DNA from: Planctomycetes bacterium GWF2_50_10
GTDB lineage: Bacteria > Planctomycetota > Phycisphaerae > Sedimentisphaerales > GWF2-50-10
Reading direction: 5' to 3'
DNA length: 12,763 bases
Assembly (NCBI GenBank): GCA_001824635.1
Contig: MHYB01000015.1
Span: forward strand, 39,755 to 52,517
Shown: positions 1 through 6,673 of the stretch, one piece after another
Position numbering within the stretch: the first letter of the stretch is position 1
Layout of the letters: every line of letters begins with the position of its first letter
Program-made: the position numbers and the translations under genes
Notes under the pieces: model-generated
Told to the model about the DNA's origin: nothing
The model's database searches: none
The model's input: only the letters and a program-made list of their open reading frames with translations

Positions 1-407
1 CCTTGTGATCTATAAGCGGTGGAAGTAACTACCTGGCTGCCGAAGTCGGCATATCCATTTCGCGCCATCTCCACCAGCTTATCGTACCCGGAAGCGGAAT
101 CGTTTTTGAGAATATCGGCGAAGCTATTTTGCTTGTCTGTGCCATCAAGAACGACAGCTGTTTCCTGGCCTGAGAAATCCCAGATCGCTTTATGTATAGA
201 CTCCTTAGGCTCATTGTTTTGAATATTCGAAAAATCGAGCACGGAGTCGGTCCACTGCGGAGAAAAATTGGACTCATCGATCTGGTTTTTGGCACTTACC
301 CCGCCAGAACCTTTTTGTGGAACAAATCCCGTGACCGGCGCGACAATCGCGGCGATTACGATCAGGACACAGACAAACGATTTAATATATTTCGCCAGCG
401 TTCTCAT
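1..407 (-). CDS. Unrecognised exported protein, N-terminal part (runs off left edge)
   Basis: An open frame starts at the ATG at 407-405 and stays open for about 135 residues to the window edge, so the C-terminus is missing. The N-terminus (MRTLAKYIKSFVCVLIVIAA) has a basic start followed by a hydrophobic segment, which looks like a signal peptide or membrane anchor. The rest is polar, rich in Asn, Ser and Asp, and shows no motif I recognise. An AAGGA ribosome-binding site lies about ten bases before the ATG. The gene begins only 18 bases after the stop of the PEP-CTERM gene, so the two are probably co-transcribed. That placement suggests a surface or periplasmic protein working with it, but no function can be assigned. 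Confidence is good that it is a gene and low on its role. Confidence 0.75.
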   Translation of the reverse strand, partial: MRTLAKYIKSFVCVLIVIAAIVAPVTGFVPQKGSGGVSAKNQIDESNFSPQWTDSVLDFSNIQNNEPKESIHKAIWDFSGQETAVVLDGTDKQNSFADILKNDSASGYDKLVEMARNGYADFGSQVVTSTAYRSQ

Positions 408-425
408 TTAACGTTTCCTTCCATC

Positions 426-1097
426 TCAGAGAGTTCTTCGCCTTCTAAGCCAGCCGACAATGCCAACACCTATCGACCCCAGTAGTACAGCACCGGGAGC
501 AGGAATGATCTGGCAAGAGCCTTTAAATCCATTTTGGCCGGACAGTCCCTGGTCGAGCATAGCCTTGAAGGAAGGACTTGCGCCATTGATCTTGATAGCA
601 AAATCAATGGAAGGATTATCACCAAGATTCTGTATCCTTCTGAGAGCCTCAGAATCGATAGTGTTGTTCACTTGAATATTGGTGATATCCGATTGATAAA
701 CTGTGTATCCCAGGCCGCTGGCACGGGAAGGAATAAGATTTCCTGTTCCGAGCGTTCCAGTTAGGTAAGTGGTGTTACCCGCGGCATCTGTGATGCTGAA
801 TGTGCTGCCGTTCTGGGGAGTAAGCTTATAAGTTCCGTTGACCGACGGAGTGACTTTAAGCTTGGGTATGTTTACATAAGCGCCCCGGAGCGGGTCTGAG
901 CTGGAATTTCCCCAGCCTTTTGTAACTTTAATAACCGGACTAAAAGTGAAAGCCCCCCTGCCGGTGCCAGTGGGAGCATACGTCCAGGAGCCGGAGCCAT
1001 CTGCAAATTGGAGCGTAGGTACGGCATTTACCGGCTGGGTCATGAACAACATTATGCCGATCGCCAGCAGGGCCGTAATATTGAATGTTTTTGTCAT
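426..1097 (-). CDS. PEP-CTERM (PAPGA-type) sorting-signal protein, likely exosortase substrate
   Basis: This 223-residue protein has a signal peptide at about residues 1-25 (hydrophobic core, then VNA as a likely cleavage site). The mature part is a Gly/Ser/Thr/Asn-rich, probably beta-structured domain without recognisable enzymatic motifs. The C-terminus (about 199-223) is a tripartite sorting signal: PAPGA, a hydrophobic helix (VLLGSIGVGIVGW) and the basic tail RRRR. PEP-CTERM proteins of this layout are cut near the Pro-rich motif by an exosortase in the inner membrane and delivered to the cell surface or exopolysaccharide layer. An exosortase is encoded at 10457-12433. The ATG at 1097 is preceded by AAGGAG at a spacing of eight bases. 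A 20-bp dyad lies 38-57 bases upstream. The specific role of the mature domain is unknown. Confidence 0.9.
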   Translation of the reverse strand: MTKTFNITALLAIGIMLFMTQPVNAVPTLQFADGSGSWTYAPTGTGRGAFTFSPVIKVTKGWGNSSSDPLRGAYVNIPKLKVTPSVNGTYKLTPQNGSTFSITDAAGNTTYLTGTLGTGNLIPSRASGLGYTVYQSDITNIQVNNTIDSEALRRIQNLGDNPSIDFAIKINGASPSFKAMLDQGLSGQNGFKGSCQIIPAPGAVLLGSIGVGIVGWLRRRRTL

Positions 1098-1134
1098 TGT
1101 AACTTCTCCTTAGTAGATAATCCAAGTTGCTATC

Positions 1135-1154
1135 TTTTGTCACGCGTGGCAAAA
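1135..1154. promoter_or_regulatory. 20-bp near-perfect dyad upstream of the PEP-CTERM gene, candidate operator
   Basis: On the minus strand the site reads TTTTGCCACGCGTGACAAAA. It is symmetric about CACG|CGTG with one mismatched pair (1140/1149). It sits in the 81-base gap between the gene at 1179-1790 and the PEP-CTERM gene. The symmetry reaches the centre with no loop and no U-tract follows, so a protein-binding site is more likely than a terminator. Dyads of about this size are typical targets of dimeric regulators, including LuxR-type proteins. The LuxR-type gene at 2139-2504 is a candidate binder, but that link is inference. I do not see a convincing -35/-10 pair in this gap. Confidence 0.5.
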
Positions 1155-1178
1155 CTTGACGAAGCTTTGCGAGAGACA

Positions 1179-1790
1179 TCACAGTCTGAGGTGGAATTGC
1201 GGAGGGCCGCGGGGGAGCTGATGTACAACAAATGATCTTTGAATTGAAAGTGCAAAGTAATTAATGCAAAACGCGAAAGGCGACTCAATTTGCAACTGAA
1301 AGCATTTTGCCTGCGATAGTATTTTGGCGATGGCATCACCGGCGGTAAGCCTGTAGAGCAGGCCGGCGTAATCGAGTGAGATTTTAGGCGAAGTTGGAGC
1401 TAAAGAGGCGGGCAAACCACTACTTACGGAGGGCTCACACGCCTTTTTCGTTGCCGCGACAATGGGCTGGGCTATTTTCCGTGCTATTTGATGTGGGAGA
1501 GCCAAGGCAGCGAAGCAGATCAAGATCGAAAGCCATGTCGCCCGATCACGCACGAAAGAGACGCAGGCAAAACCAGCAATTGTGAGCAAAATTGCGGCCG
1601 GCAGAGCGGGTGTAAGTGGGGCAGATGCTGGTTGCGCCAGGACCTGGGGGCAGGAGAGGATATCATTTCCGATACCCCGGACAGGATCGCCAAAATTTGC
1701 ATGGGCAGTTGCGTAATCGTACCCGCCAGCAAATGAGACGCAAGCCGGAGCAAGCAGAATGAACAATACAATGTACATACGAATCTGCAA
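1179..1790 (-). CDS. Unrecognised small exported/membrane protein
   Basis: This frame of 203 codons starts at a TTG (1790-1788) preceded by GGGGGGA at a spacing of six bases. An in-frame ATG at 1778 is an alternative start. Either start leads into a signal-peptide-like segment (MYIVLFILLAPACVSFAGG). After a short loop comes a hydrophobic region at about residues 60-97 with two stretches: LPAAILLTIAGFACVSF followed by RDR, and LSILICFAALAL. The remainder is less hydrophobic and has no motif I recognise. The N-terminal signal and a well-formed promoter at 1866-1893 on the same strand support a real gene. The last third looks less protein-like, so a C-terminal frameshift or a drifting tail is possible. 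It may be co-transcribed with the PEP-CTERM gene 81 bases downstream. Confidence 0.6.
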   Translation of the reverse strand: MQIRMYIVLFILLAPACVSFAGGYDYATAHANFGDPVRGIGNDILSCPQVLAQPASAPLTPALPAAILLTIAGFACVSFVRDRATWLSILICFAALALPHQIARKIAQPIVAATKKACEPSVSSGLPASLAPTSPKISLDYAGLLYRLTAGDAIAKILSQAKCFQLQIESPFAFCINYFALSIQRSFVVHQLPRGPPQFHLRL

Positions 1791-1797
1791 AGTAGTT

Positions 1798-1803
1798 CCC
1801 CCC
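1798..1803 (-). promoter_or_regulatory. G-run ribosome-binding site for the TTG start at 1790
   Basis: The minus strand carries CGGGGGGAACTACT directly before the TTG at 1790. GGGGG can pair with the anti-Shine-Dalgarno CCUCC through one G-U wobble. The same arrangement precedes the TTG start of the sugar transferase at 8181. The alternative ATG at 1778 has no comparable site, which favours the TTG. Confidence 0.4.
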
Positions 1804-1865
1804 GAACCTTGTGCAAATACGAAAACGTGACCAGTCGGCCACCCCCAAATTCGTGTTCACAATCA

Positions 1866-1893
1866 ACTATATGTTTTTGGCAAATCTTGTCAA
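1866..1893 (-). promoter_or_regulatory. Sigma-70-type promoter for the 1790 gene
   Basis: On the minus strand a perfect -35 box TTGACA (1893-1888) and a -10 box TATAGT (1871-1866) are separated by 16 bases. A T-rich tract about 15-20 bases upstream of the -35 box resembles an UP element. The predicted start of transcription is near 1859, giving a leader of about 70-80 bases before the gene at 1179-1790. An imperfect small inverted repeat (GTGACC-AGTC-GGCCAC, 1827-1842) lies inside this leader. This is the clearest promoter in the window and may also serve the PEP-CTERM gene downstream. Confidence 0.7.
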
Positions 1894-2055
1894 TAGAGAT
1901 TGCGATTAAAAAAACACCGCCCGAAAACAATTTGTACTATTGATAAAGCCAAGCCTTGCCATACGCAACCTGATACGAATTTCGGGTTAAGCCCTGCGAT
2001 CAGAAAAAACTGAATCTGTTCTTATTTTAGGAGACAGCTATAGCATTTTTCGCGA

Positions 2056-2086
2056 ATGCGCGCGGCGCGTATGCGTGCGGCACATG
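2056..2086. other. GC-rich alternating purine-pyrimidine tract
   Basis: These 31 bases alternate purine and pyrimidine almost throughout, in three runs (ATGCGCGCG, then GCGCGTATGCGTGCG, then GCACATG) joined at two GG phase breaks. Such tracts favour Z-DNA under negative supercoiling. It lies just downstream of the long polysaccharide operon, where transcription alters supercoiling. Function is unknown. Confidence 0.35.
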
Positions 2087-2128
2087 ACCGCAAAGGTATA
2101 CACCTGCATAACCCGGCGTACGATATAC

Positions 2129-2143
2129 GCTGATACAATCAGC
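2129..2143 (-). repeat. Short hairpin over the stop codon of the LuxR-type gene
   Basis: GCTGAT and ATCAGC form a perfect six-base stem with a three-base loop that spans the TGA stop at 2141-2139. A second small inverted repeat (GCGTA/TACGC, 2116-2130) adjoins it. No U-tract follows on the minus-strand transcript, so it is at best a weak terminator or a 3'-end-stabilising structure. Confidence 0.35.
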
Positions 2144-2504
2144 TTATCGGCTGCATAGCCGGGACGGCTGTCTGCACGGGCGTATTGAGCGGCACACTCA
2201 ACGTATTAGACGCCTCTACGAACCTGAGAAGCATGGCGATCTTGTTGTTGACCCACGTTTTTCTATAAATATTTCTCATATGGGTCTTGACGGTACCCTG
2301 CTGTATCTTGAGATTGTTGGCGATCTGCTGGTTCGAGAGTCCCTGGCAAACATACCTTGCGATCTGTAGTTCTCGCTGGGTCATGTTATACCATTTCTGG
2401 ATGTATGCCCACTGATCTTCGCCGATAAGGACAACATCGGGCAGTTTTGAAACAACTTCTGCTGAATCGAGAGAGCTTTTAATTGAATGCGGTAGATTTG
2501 TCAT
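2139..2504 (-). CDS. Short LuxR/GerE-type helix-turn-helix transcriptional regulator
   Basis: This 121-residue protein carries a LuxR/GerE DNA-binding domain at about residues 41-98. The family signature is clear: MTQREL at the start of the domain, GLSNQQIANNL for the first helices, TVKTHMRNIYRK for the recognition helix and its flank, then a dimerisation helix. The N-terminal 40 residues are too short for a receiver or a ligand-binding domain, so no input domain is visible. It could act as a stand-alone regulator or associate with a partner. Its ATG overlaps the TGA of the TPR gene (ATGA), and a strong AAAGGAG lies eight bases before the start, so translation is coupled but also independently primed. 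As the last gene of the polysaccharide operon it may control that operon or surface-protein genes such as the PEP-CTERM gene. The targets are inferred. Confidence 0.88.
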   Translation of the reverse strand: MTNLPHSIKSSLDSAEVVSKLPDVVLIGEDQWAYIQKWYNMTQRELQIARYVCQGLSNQQIANNLKIQQGTVKTHMRNIYRKTWVNNKIAMLLRFVEASNTLSVPLNTPVQTAVPAMQPIS

Positions 2505-5500
2505 AACTTTGACTCCTTTAGCAGGCCCTCGAGCAGATTTTGTGCCTCGGTCACATCCGCTGCCGAGAGGCCGCCTGTTTTACTGTTTATTTTCATAGCC
2601 GTCTGTAAGTACCGCACCGCCTGATTTTTTTCACCTGTAGCGGCATAAGCCCTGCCAAGGTGAAAGTTCGAAGCGGCAGCCGAGGGTACGTTAGCCGGAT
2701 ATAACTGCGTACATGTATTAAAATCAACTATTGCTTTTTGATACTGGCCGAGCCTGAAGAAAGCCATTCCGCGGGTGTCGATGAGATCGAGATATTGCGG
2801 GGATATCTCAAGTCCTTTCTGCGTGACTTTAAGCGCCTCATTGAATTTTCCCTGCTGTTCGCAAAGTATCCAGGCAAGATTGTTCATGGCGACGAGGTCC
2901 TGGGGCTGGAGTTCAAGGACGCGGGTGTAGGCGTGGGCAGCTTTTTCGGAATTGCCGATAATATAAAGCATACGGGCATATGCGCTGGCGAGAGTGTATG
3001 AATCCCTTGCCGCGGCAGAGGTATTTTCGAGAATTCGAACAGCGGCCAGCCTGGATGTATCGATATTGGAAGTACCAAGATCATTTGCTATTGTGATTAT
3101 GGTTGAGGAATCCTGCGGGTGATCGCGGAACCAATCACAAGCAAGTGATACAAGCTGATCATACTTGAGTTCATCCTTCATAATCGAAATATCCGCAAGG
3201 AGAAGAGTGGGATCATTGATGTCGACGGATTTGAGCTGATCGAGCAATTTGCGGGCCTGGACTTTATCGCCGCTTTTGTAAGTGGCAATGGCAAGGGCGA
3301 CACTGACGCGCTTCTGGACAGGGCCGGAGGTGCGGGGCAGCTGTTTGCGTAATATTTCGAGGGCATCTTTATAAGAATTGCTGCGTGCGTATATTCCGGC
3401 GAGATTGAGGGCTATTTCGGAATCGTTGGGATCGGTTTCGTGAAGGATCTTCAAAGTTGGTATCGCAAGCTGGGGGTTGGATGCGGCCTGTGCTTTGGCT
3501 TTATAGAGCAGCAGCTCTCTGTTGTTCGGGAGAAATACGAGGCCGTGGATAGCAGCGTCAAGAGCGGCGACGGGGTCATTCTTATCCAGAAATGCCTGCG
3601 CAAGCAATTGCCAGGCGGTGGGATTTGTGGGATTAGAATCGGTAATGTGGGTAAGCATGGAAACCGCTTCATCGAGAGCAGGACCGGTGCCGAACGAGAG
3701 CAAGGCGCGGGCTTTCGCAGCCTGGAGATCGAGATCGGCGGGGTTGGCGGCCAGAGTTGTGTTAAGCATTTTAAGGCCTCGCTGGGCAAGAGCGGGATTT
3801 GTGCTCTGAAGAAAGAGTTCGATGGCCTGCTTGATCATGTCCTGATTTTGCGGCTCGATCCTGAGTGCCTTTTCGATTGCTGAAGCAGCGTCATCGATGC
3901 TGTCGAGCGAATAATAGTATTGGCCGAGATGGAACCAGACCTGCGCGTTGTTGGGATCAAGCTGGGCAGCTTGTTTGTAAGCCACTAACGCGGCATTTGG
4001 GTCGCCAACGGCGTGGAGTGTGCGTGCCCTGAGGAGGACGGCATCGGCGGAGCCGATTTTTTTTACGATCTCGTCGCAGACCGCGATGGCCTGACGTTTA
4101 TTTTCCTGACGGAGGCTGAGTTCAACGAACGCGTTTGCGACTGGCAGGGAATCGGGCTGGAGGCGGCGGAGATTTTCGAGCAATTTAGACGCGGATGCGT
4201 AATCATTTTGCCGCATTTTTATGATAGCCAGGTAAAGATCAAGGGACTGGTTATTCGGGTCAGCACAGCGGAGTTGTTCTAGAATGCCTGTGGCTGATGC
4301 AAGGTGGCCTTTCCTGAGGCTGCTTTGGAGCGAGTAGCCGGTGAGGATTGGATGGGAAAGATTATCTTTTGCGGCTTGGGTGAGGATACTGTCGGCTTTA
4401 TCGAATTCCTTTGCCTTTTGCAGAAAGGCGACGGCGGGGATAATAATTCGCAGGTCGCGAGGAGATCGGGCTATCGCGTTTTCATAAGTTGAAATAGCTA
4501 ACTGGGTTTGGCCCGCTCGATCATAGACCATCGCAAGGAGAAGGCGGCTTTGCTGATCTTCGGGATTTGCGCGGAGATTTTCTTCAAGGAGTGTTATTAT
4601 CTGGGAACCTCTTTCGTTAAAATTTTTGAGGACGAACCAAAGTTTGGCCTGTTCATATCGCCATTGCCAGCCCTGCTGACCTTCAACTGCTTTGATCTGG
4701 CGGATAAGATTATCGGCAAGCGTCGCGTCTTCAACGACTTTTTCGAAGGTGAGGAGCTTGCGTTTTATGGTAATGTCGTCGGGAAACTGCTTATCGAGTA
4801 AAACAAGGAGCGAATAGGCCTGATCGGAGTTGAGCTTGCGGTATTGATCTGCGAGCATGAGGCCCAATGATCTTTTTGTGTCCGGGTTTGAGGCGCGGTC
4901 GAGAGAAGTTTTGAGTACCTGGCAGGCCTGGGTGTTATCGTTCTTTTCAACGAGCAGGTTTGCAAGGTATCGGACAAGAGCGACGCTGTCGGGGTGTTTG
5001 GTAATTCCTTTATTAAGCTGGGCAACGGCATCATCGGTTTTTTTCTGTGCAATGAGCAAGTCCGCGGCGGCAATGGTTACTTCGGGGTCGTCGGGCGAGA
5101 GTGTTGAGAGCGTACTTAGAGAAGATGCGGCCTGATCGTATTGGCCGCTTTGGAGGGCGAGTTGGAACTGCAGTAAAACGGAGGGTGGCGAATCGGGGCC
5201 GGTGGATTTGATTTCATTTACAAGCGCAGCTACCTGGGAGCGGGCGTAGGTGTCCTGGGCGAGTTTAGAGCCATACTGCTGTATGTATGCCTGAGCGAGC
5301 ACTTGTTTTCCTTCTGTGTTGTTGGGGGAGTACTGGAGGAGTTCCTGGGCCTGGACGGCAGCCCCGTCGGGATCGTTATTCTGGAGAAGGAGTTTGGAGA
5401 GATACAGCCTTGCATCTATCGATTCGGGTTCTTTGGAAACAAGGGAACGAATCTGATTTATGGCGGATTGCTCGTCGCCGAGGGCGGCGAGGGTTTGAGC

Positions 5501-6673
5501 GAGGGTGATCATGAGCCTGGGGTTTTCATTTCCGAATCCTATGGATTTTTGGAAACATGCGACAGCTTCGTATCCCCTGCCCCGGCGTGCGGCAAGTAAG
5601 CCACGGAGATAGGCAACGCTTGCGGGGGCGACATCCTGTTTGTCAAGCTCGTCCAGACATTTGGAAGCCTGGGTAAAATCTTCGCCATCAATGAAAAGCT
5701 CTACGGCAACGGGCATGAAATCCCATCGTTGGGATCCAAGCTGGGCAAGACCCTGGGTTGCGACACGGAGCATTTCATCTTTTGACTGTGATCTGATTGC
5801 CCACATGGCCCAGGTCTGCCAGACATCGACATCCTTATTATCTTCTCGCTGAAGCGTAATAAGGTGAGTTTTGGCGGTTTCGAGCATACCGATATTTACG
5901 AGTTCCTGGCTTAATCGCAGACGGGTAGCAGGGGCACAAAGATCTAGCTGCTGGGCTTTGGCCAGATCTGCGGAGGCGGCGTTGGGATCTTTACGGGCGT
6001 TATAGGCGGCGCGTATTATATAAGCCATTGCGCTGTCAGGATTGGTTTCGATGGCTTTGTCGATCCAGTACTTTGGTGAGTTGTCGCTGAGTTCGGGGCG
6101 ACGTTCGCAGAGCTGGGTGAGGGCTTCGTAGGCGAGGACATCACCTGGCCGCTGCTTGACTACTTGTTCGAGGCGGTTAAAAGATTCCTTAAACTTTCTC
6201 TGGGCGACGAGCGAGGCGACGAGCATGCGTTCAATATTAGGATCTGGGGAGAGTTCAAGCTGGCGTGAGGCGATGAGTTCAGATTCGCCATACATGCCCA
6301 GCTTGAGATAGAGTTCGACAAGTCTCTGGGAGGCGGCTCGATTTGCGGGATCGACGCGGAGGACGGCGCGATAGGTGGATATCGCGTGCTGGATGTTCTT
6401 GCGTTTGAGCGGTCGGATATTGAGGTGGGAATCGGCGTACTTCAGGAGTATCTGGACGTCATCGGGTACGACGACGATGTATTTGCCTAAATCGGAGGCG
6501 GCTTGTTCCCAATTGGCATTTCGATATGCATCCAGACCGCTGGTGAGACGGCCCAGGGCCATGCGGTTCTTTTGCCAGTTACGAAGGGCTACGGCGGTTA
6601 CCGCGAGTATGGCGATCCCGACAACTACTATTATGACCAGTTTAAAATTAATACGACGCATATTCATCCCCAT
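2501..6673 (-). CDS. Large membrane-anchored TPR-repeat protein of the exopolysaccharide/exosortase operon
   Basis: This 1390-residue protein has one N-terminal membrane helix (about residues 11-29) followed almost entirely by tetratricopeptide helical pairs. Recurring patterns include A-x-YxxA-x-x-x-x-P at repeat ends, for example FNEALKVTQKGLEISP and YQKAIVDFNTCTQLYP near the C-terminus. There is no lipobox cysteine after the helix, so it is probably anchored in the inner membrane with the superhelix in the periplasm. Large TPR proteins accompany many polysaccharide exporters (for example AlgK, PelB, BcsC), and a TPR protein called PrsT is part of exosortase/PEP-CTERM gene clusters. This one is probably a scaffold of that kind, but direct membership in the PrsT family cannot be shown here. 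The start at 6673 overlaps the sugar-transferase stop (TGATG). An ATG at 6661 with GGGGA five bases upstream is an alternative. Confidence 0.85.
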   Translation of the reverse strand: MGMNMRRINFKLVIIVVVGIAILAVTAVALRNWQKNRMALGRLTSGLDAYRNANWEQAASDLGKYIVVVPDDVQILLKYADSHLNIRPLKRKNIQHAISTYRAVLRVDPANRAASQRLVELYLKLGMYGESELIASRQLELSPDPNIERMLVASLVAQRKFKESFNRLEQVVKQRPGDVLAYEALTQLCERRPELSDNSPKYWIDKAIETNPDSAMAYIIRAAYNARKDPNAASADLAKAQQLDLCAPATRLRLSQELVNIGMLETAKTHLITLQREDNKDVDVWQTWAMWAIRSQSKDEMLRVATQGLAQLGSQRWDFMPVAVELFIDGEDFTQASKCLDELDKQDVAPASVAYLRGLLAARRGRGYEAVACFQKSIGFGNENPRLMITLAQTLAALGDEQSAINQIRSLVSKEPESIDARLYLSKLLLQNNDPDGAAVQAQELLQYSPNNTEGKQVLAQAYIQQYGSKLAQDTYARSQVAALVNEIKSTGPDSPPSVLLQFQLALQSGQYDQAASSLSTLSTLSPDDPEVTIAAADLLIAQKKTDDAVAQLNKGITKHPDSVALVRYLANLLVEKNDNTQACQVLKTSLDRASNPDTKRSLGLMLADQYRKLNSDQAYSLLVLLDKQFPDDITIKRKLLTFEKVVEDATLADNLIRQIKAVEGQQGWQWRYEQAKLWFVLKNFNERGSQIITLLEENLRANPEDQQSRLLLAMVYDRAGQTQLAISTYENAIARSPRDLRIIIPAVAFLQKAKEFDKADSILTQAAKDNLSHPILTGYSLQSSLRKGHLASATGILEQLRCADPNNQSLDLYLAIIKMRQNDYASASKLLENLRRLQPDSLPVANAFVELSLRQENKRQAIAVCDEIVKKIGSADAVLLRARTLHAVGDPNAALVAYKQAAQLDPNNAQVWFHLGQYYYSLDSIDDAASAIEKALRIEPQNQDMIKQAIELFLQSTNPALAQRGLKMLNTTLAANPADLDLQAAKARALLSFGTGPALDEAVSMLTHITDSNPTNPTAWQLLAQAFLDKNDPVAALDAAIHGLVFLPNNRELLLYKAKAQAASNPQLAIPTLKILHETDPNDSEIALNLAGIYARSNSYKDALEILRKQLPRTSGPVQKRVSVALAIATYKSGDKVQARKLLDQLKSVDINDPTLLLADISIMKDELKYDQLVSLACDWFRDHPQDSSTIITIANDLGTSNIDTSRLAAVRILENTSAAARDSYTLASAYARMLYIIGNSEKAAHAYTRVLELQPQDLVAMNNLAWILCEQQGKFNEALKVTQKGLEISPQYLDLIDTRGMAFFRLGQYQKAIVDFNTCTQLYPANVPSAAASNFHLGRAYAATGEKNQAVRYLQTAMKINSKTGGLSAADVTEAQNLLEGLLKESKL

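Larger units (their letters stand above)
1791..2138. other. Intergenic region between the polysaccharide operon and the 1790 gene
   Basis: About 350 bases without a convincing gene on either strand. It contains the promoter at 1866-1893 and its leader, a GC-rich alternating purine-pyrimidine tract at 2056-2086, and the hairpin at 2129-2143 bordering the LuxR-type gene. I see no tRNA, no CRISPR repeat and no classic rho-independent terminator for the upstream operon. T-runs on the minus strand near 1907-1913 and 2004-2009 are not preceded by a strong GC stem. Confidence 0.6.

Noticed and set aside
1135..1154. The dyad read as a rho-independent terminator
   Set aside because: It has no loop in its fully paired form and no U-tract follows, so an operator-type site is more likely.
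1905..1925. T-run on the minus strand as a terminator of the polysaccharide operon
   Set aside because: The bases before the T-run do not form a GC-rich stem, and the tract lies just upstream of a promoter, where it fits better as an UP-like element.
1520..1930. Minus-strand open frame of 136 codons overlapping the 1790 gene
   Set aside because: Its start lies upstream of the predicted promoter -10 box and its translation has no clean signal peptide. The frame at 1179-1790 fits the promoter and signal sequence better.
3440..3883. Plus-strand open frame of 147 codons inside the TPR gene
   Set aside because: It is antisense to a long, clearly coding repeat protein and its translation shows no domain or signal. 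It is a by-product of the TPR codon pattern.
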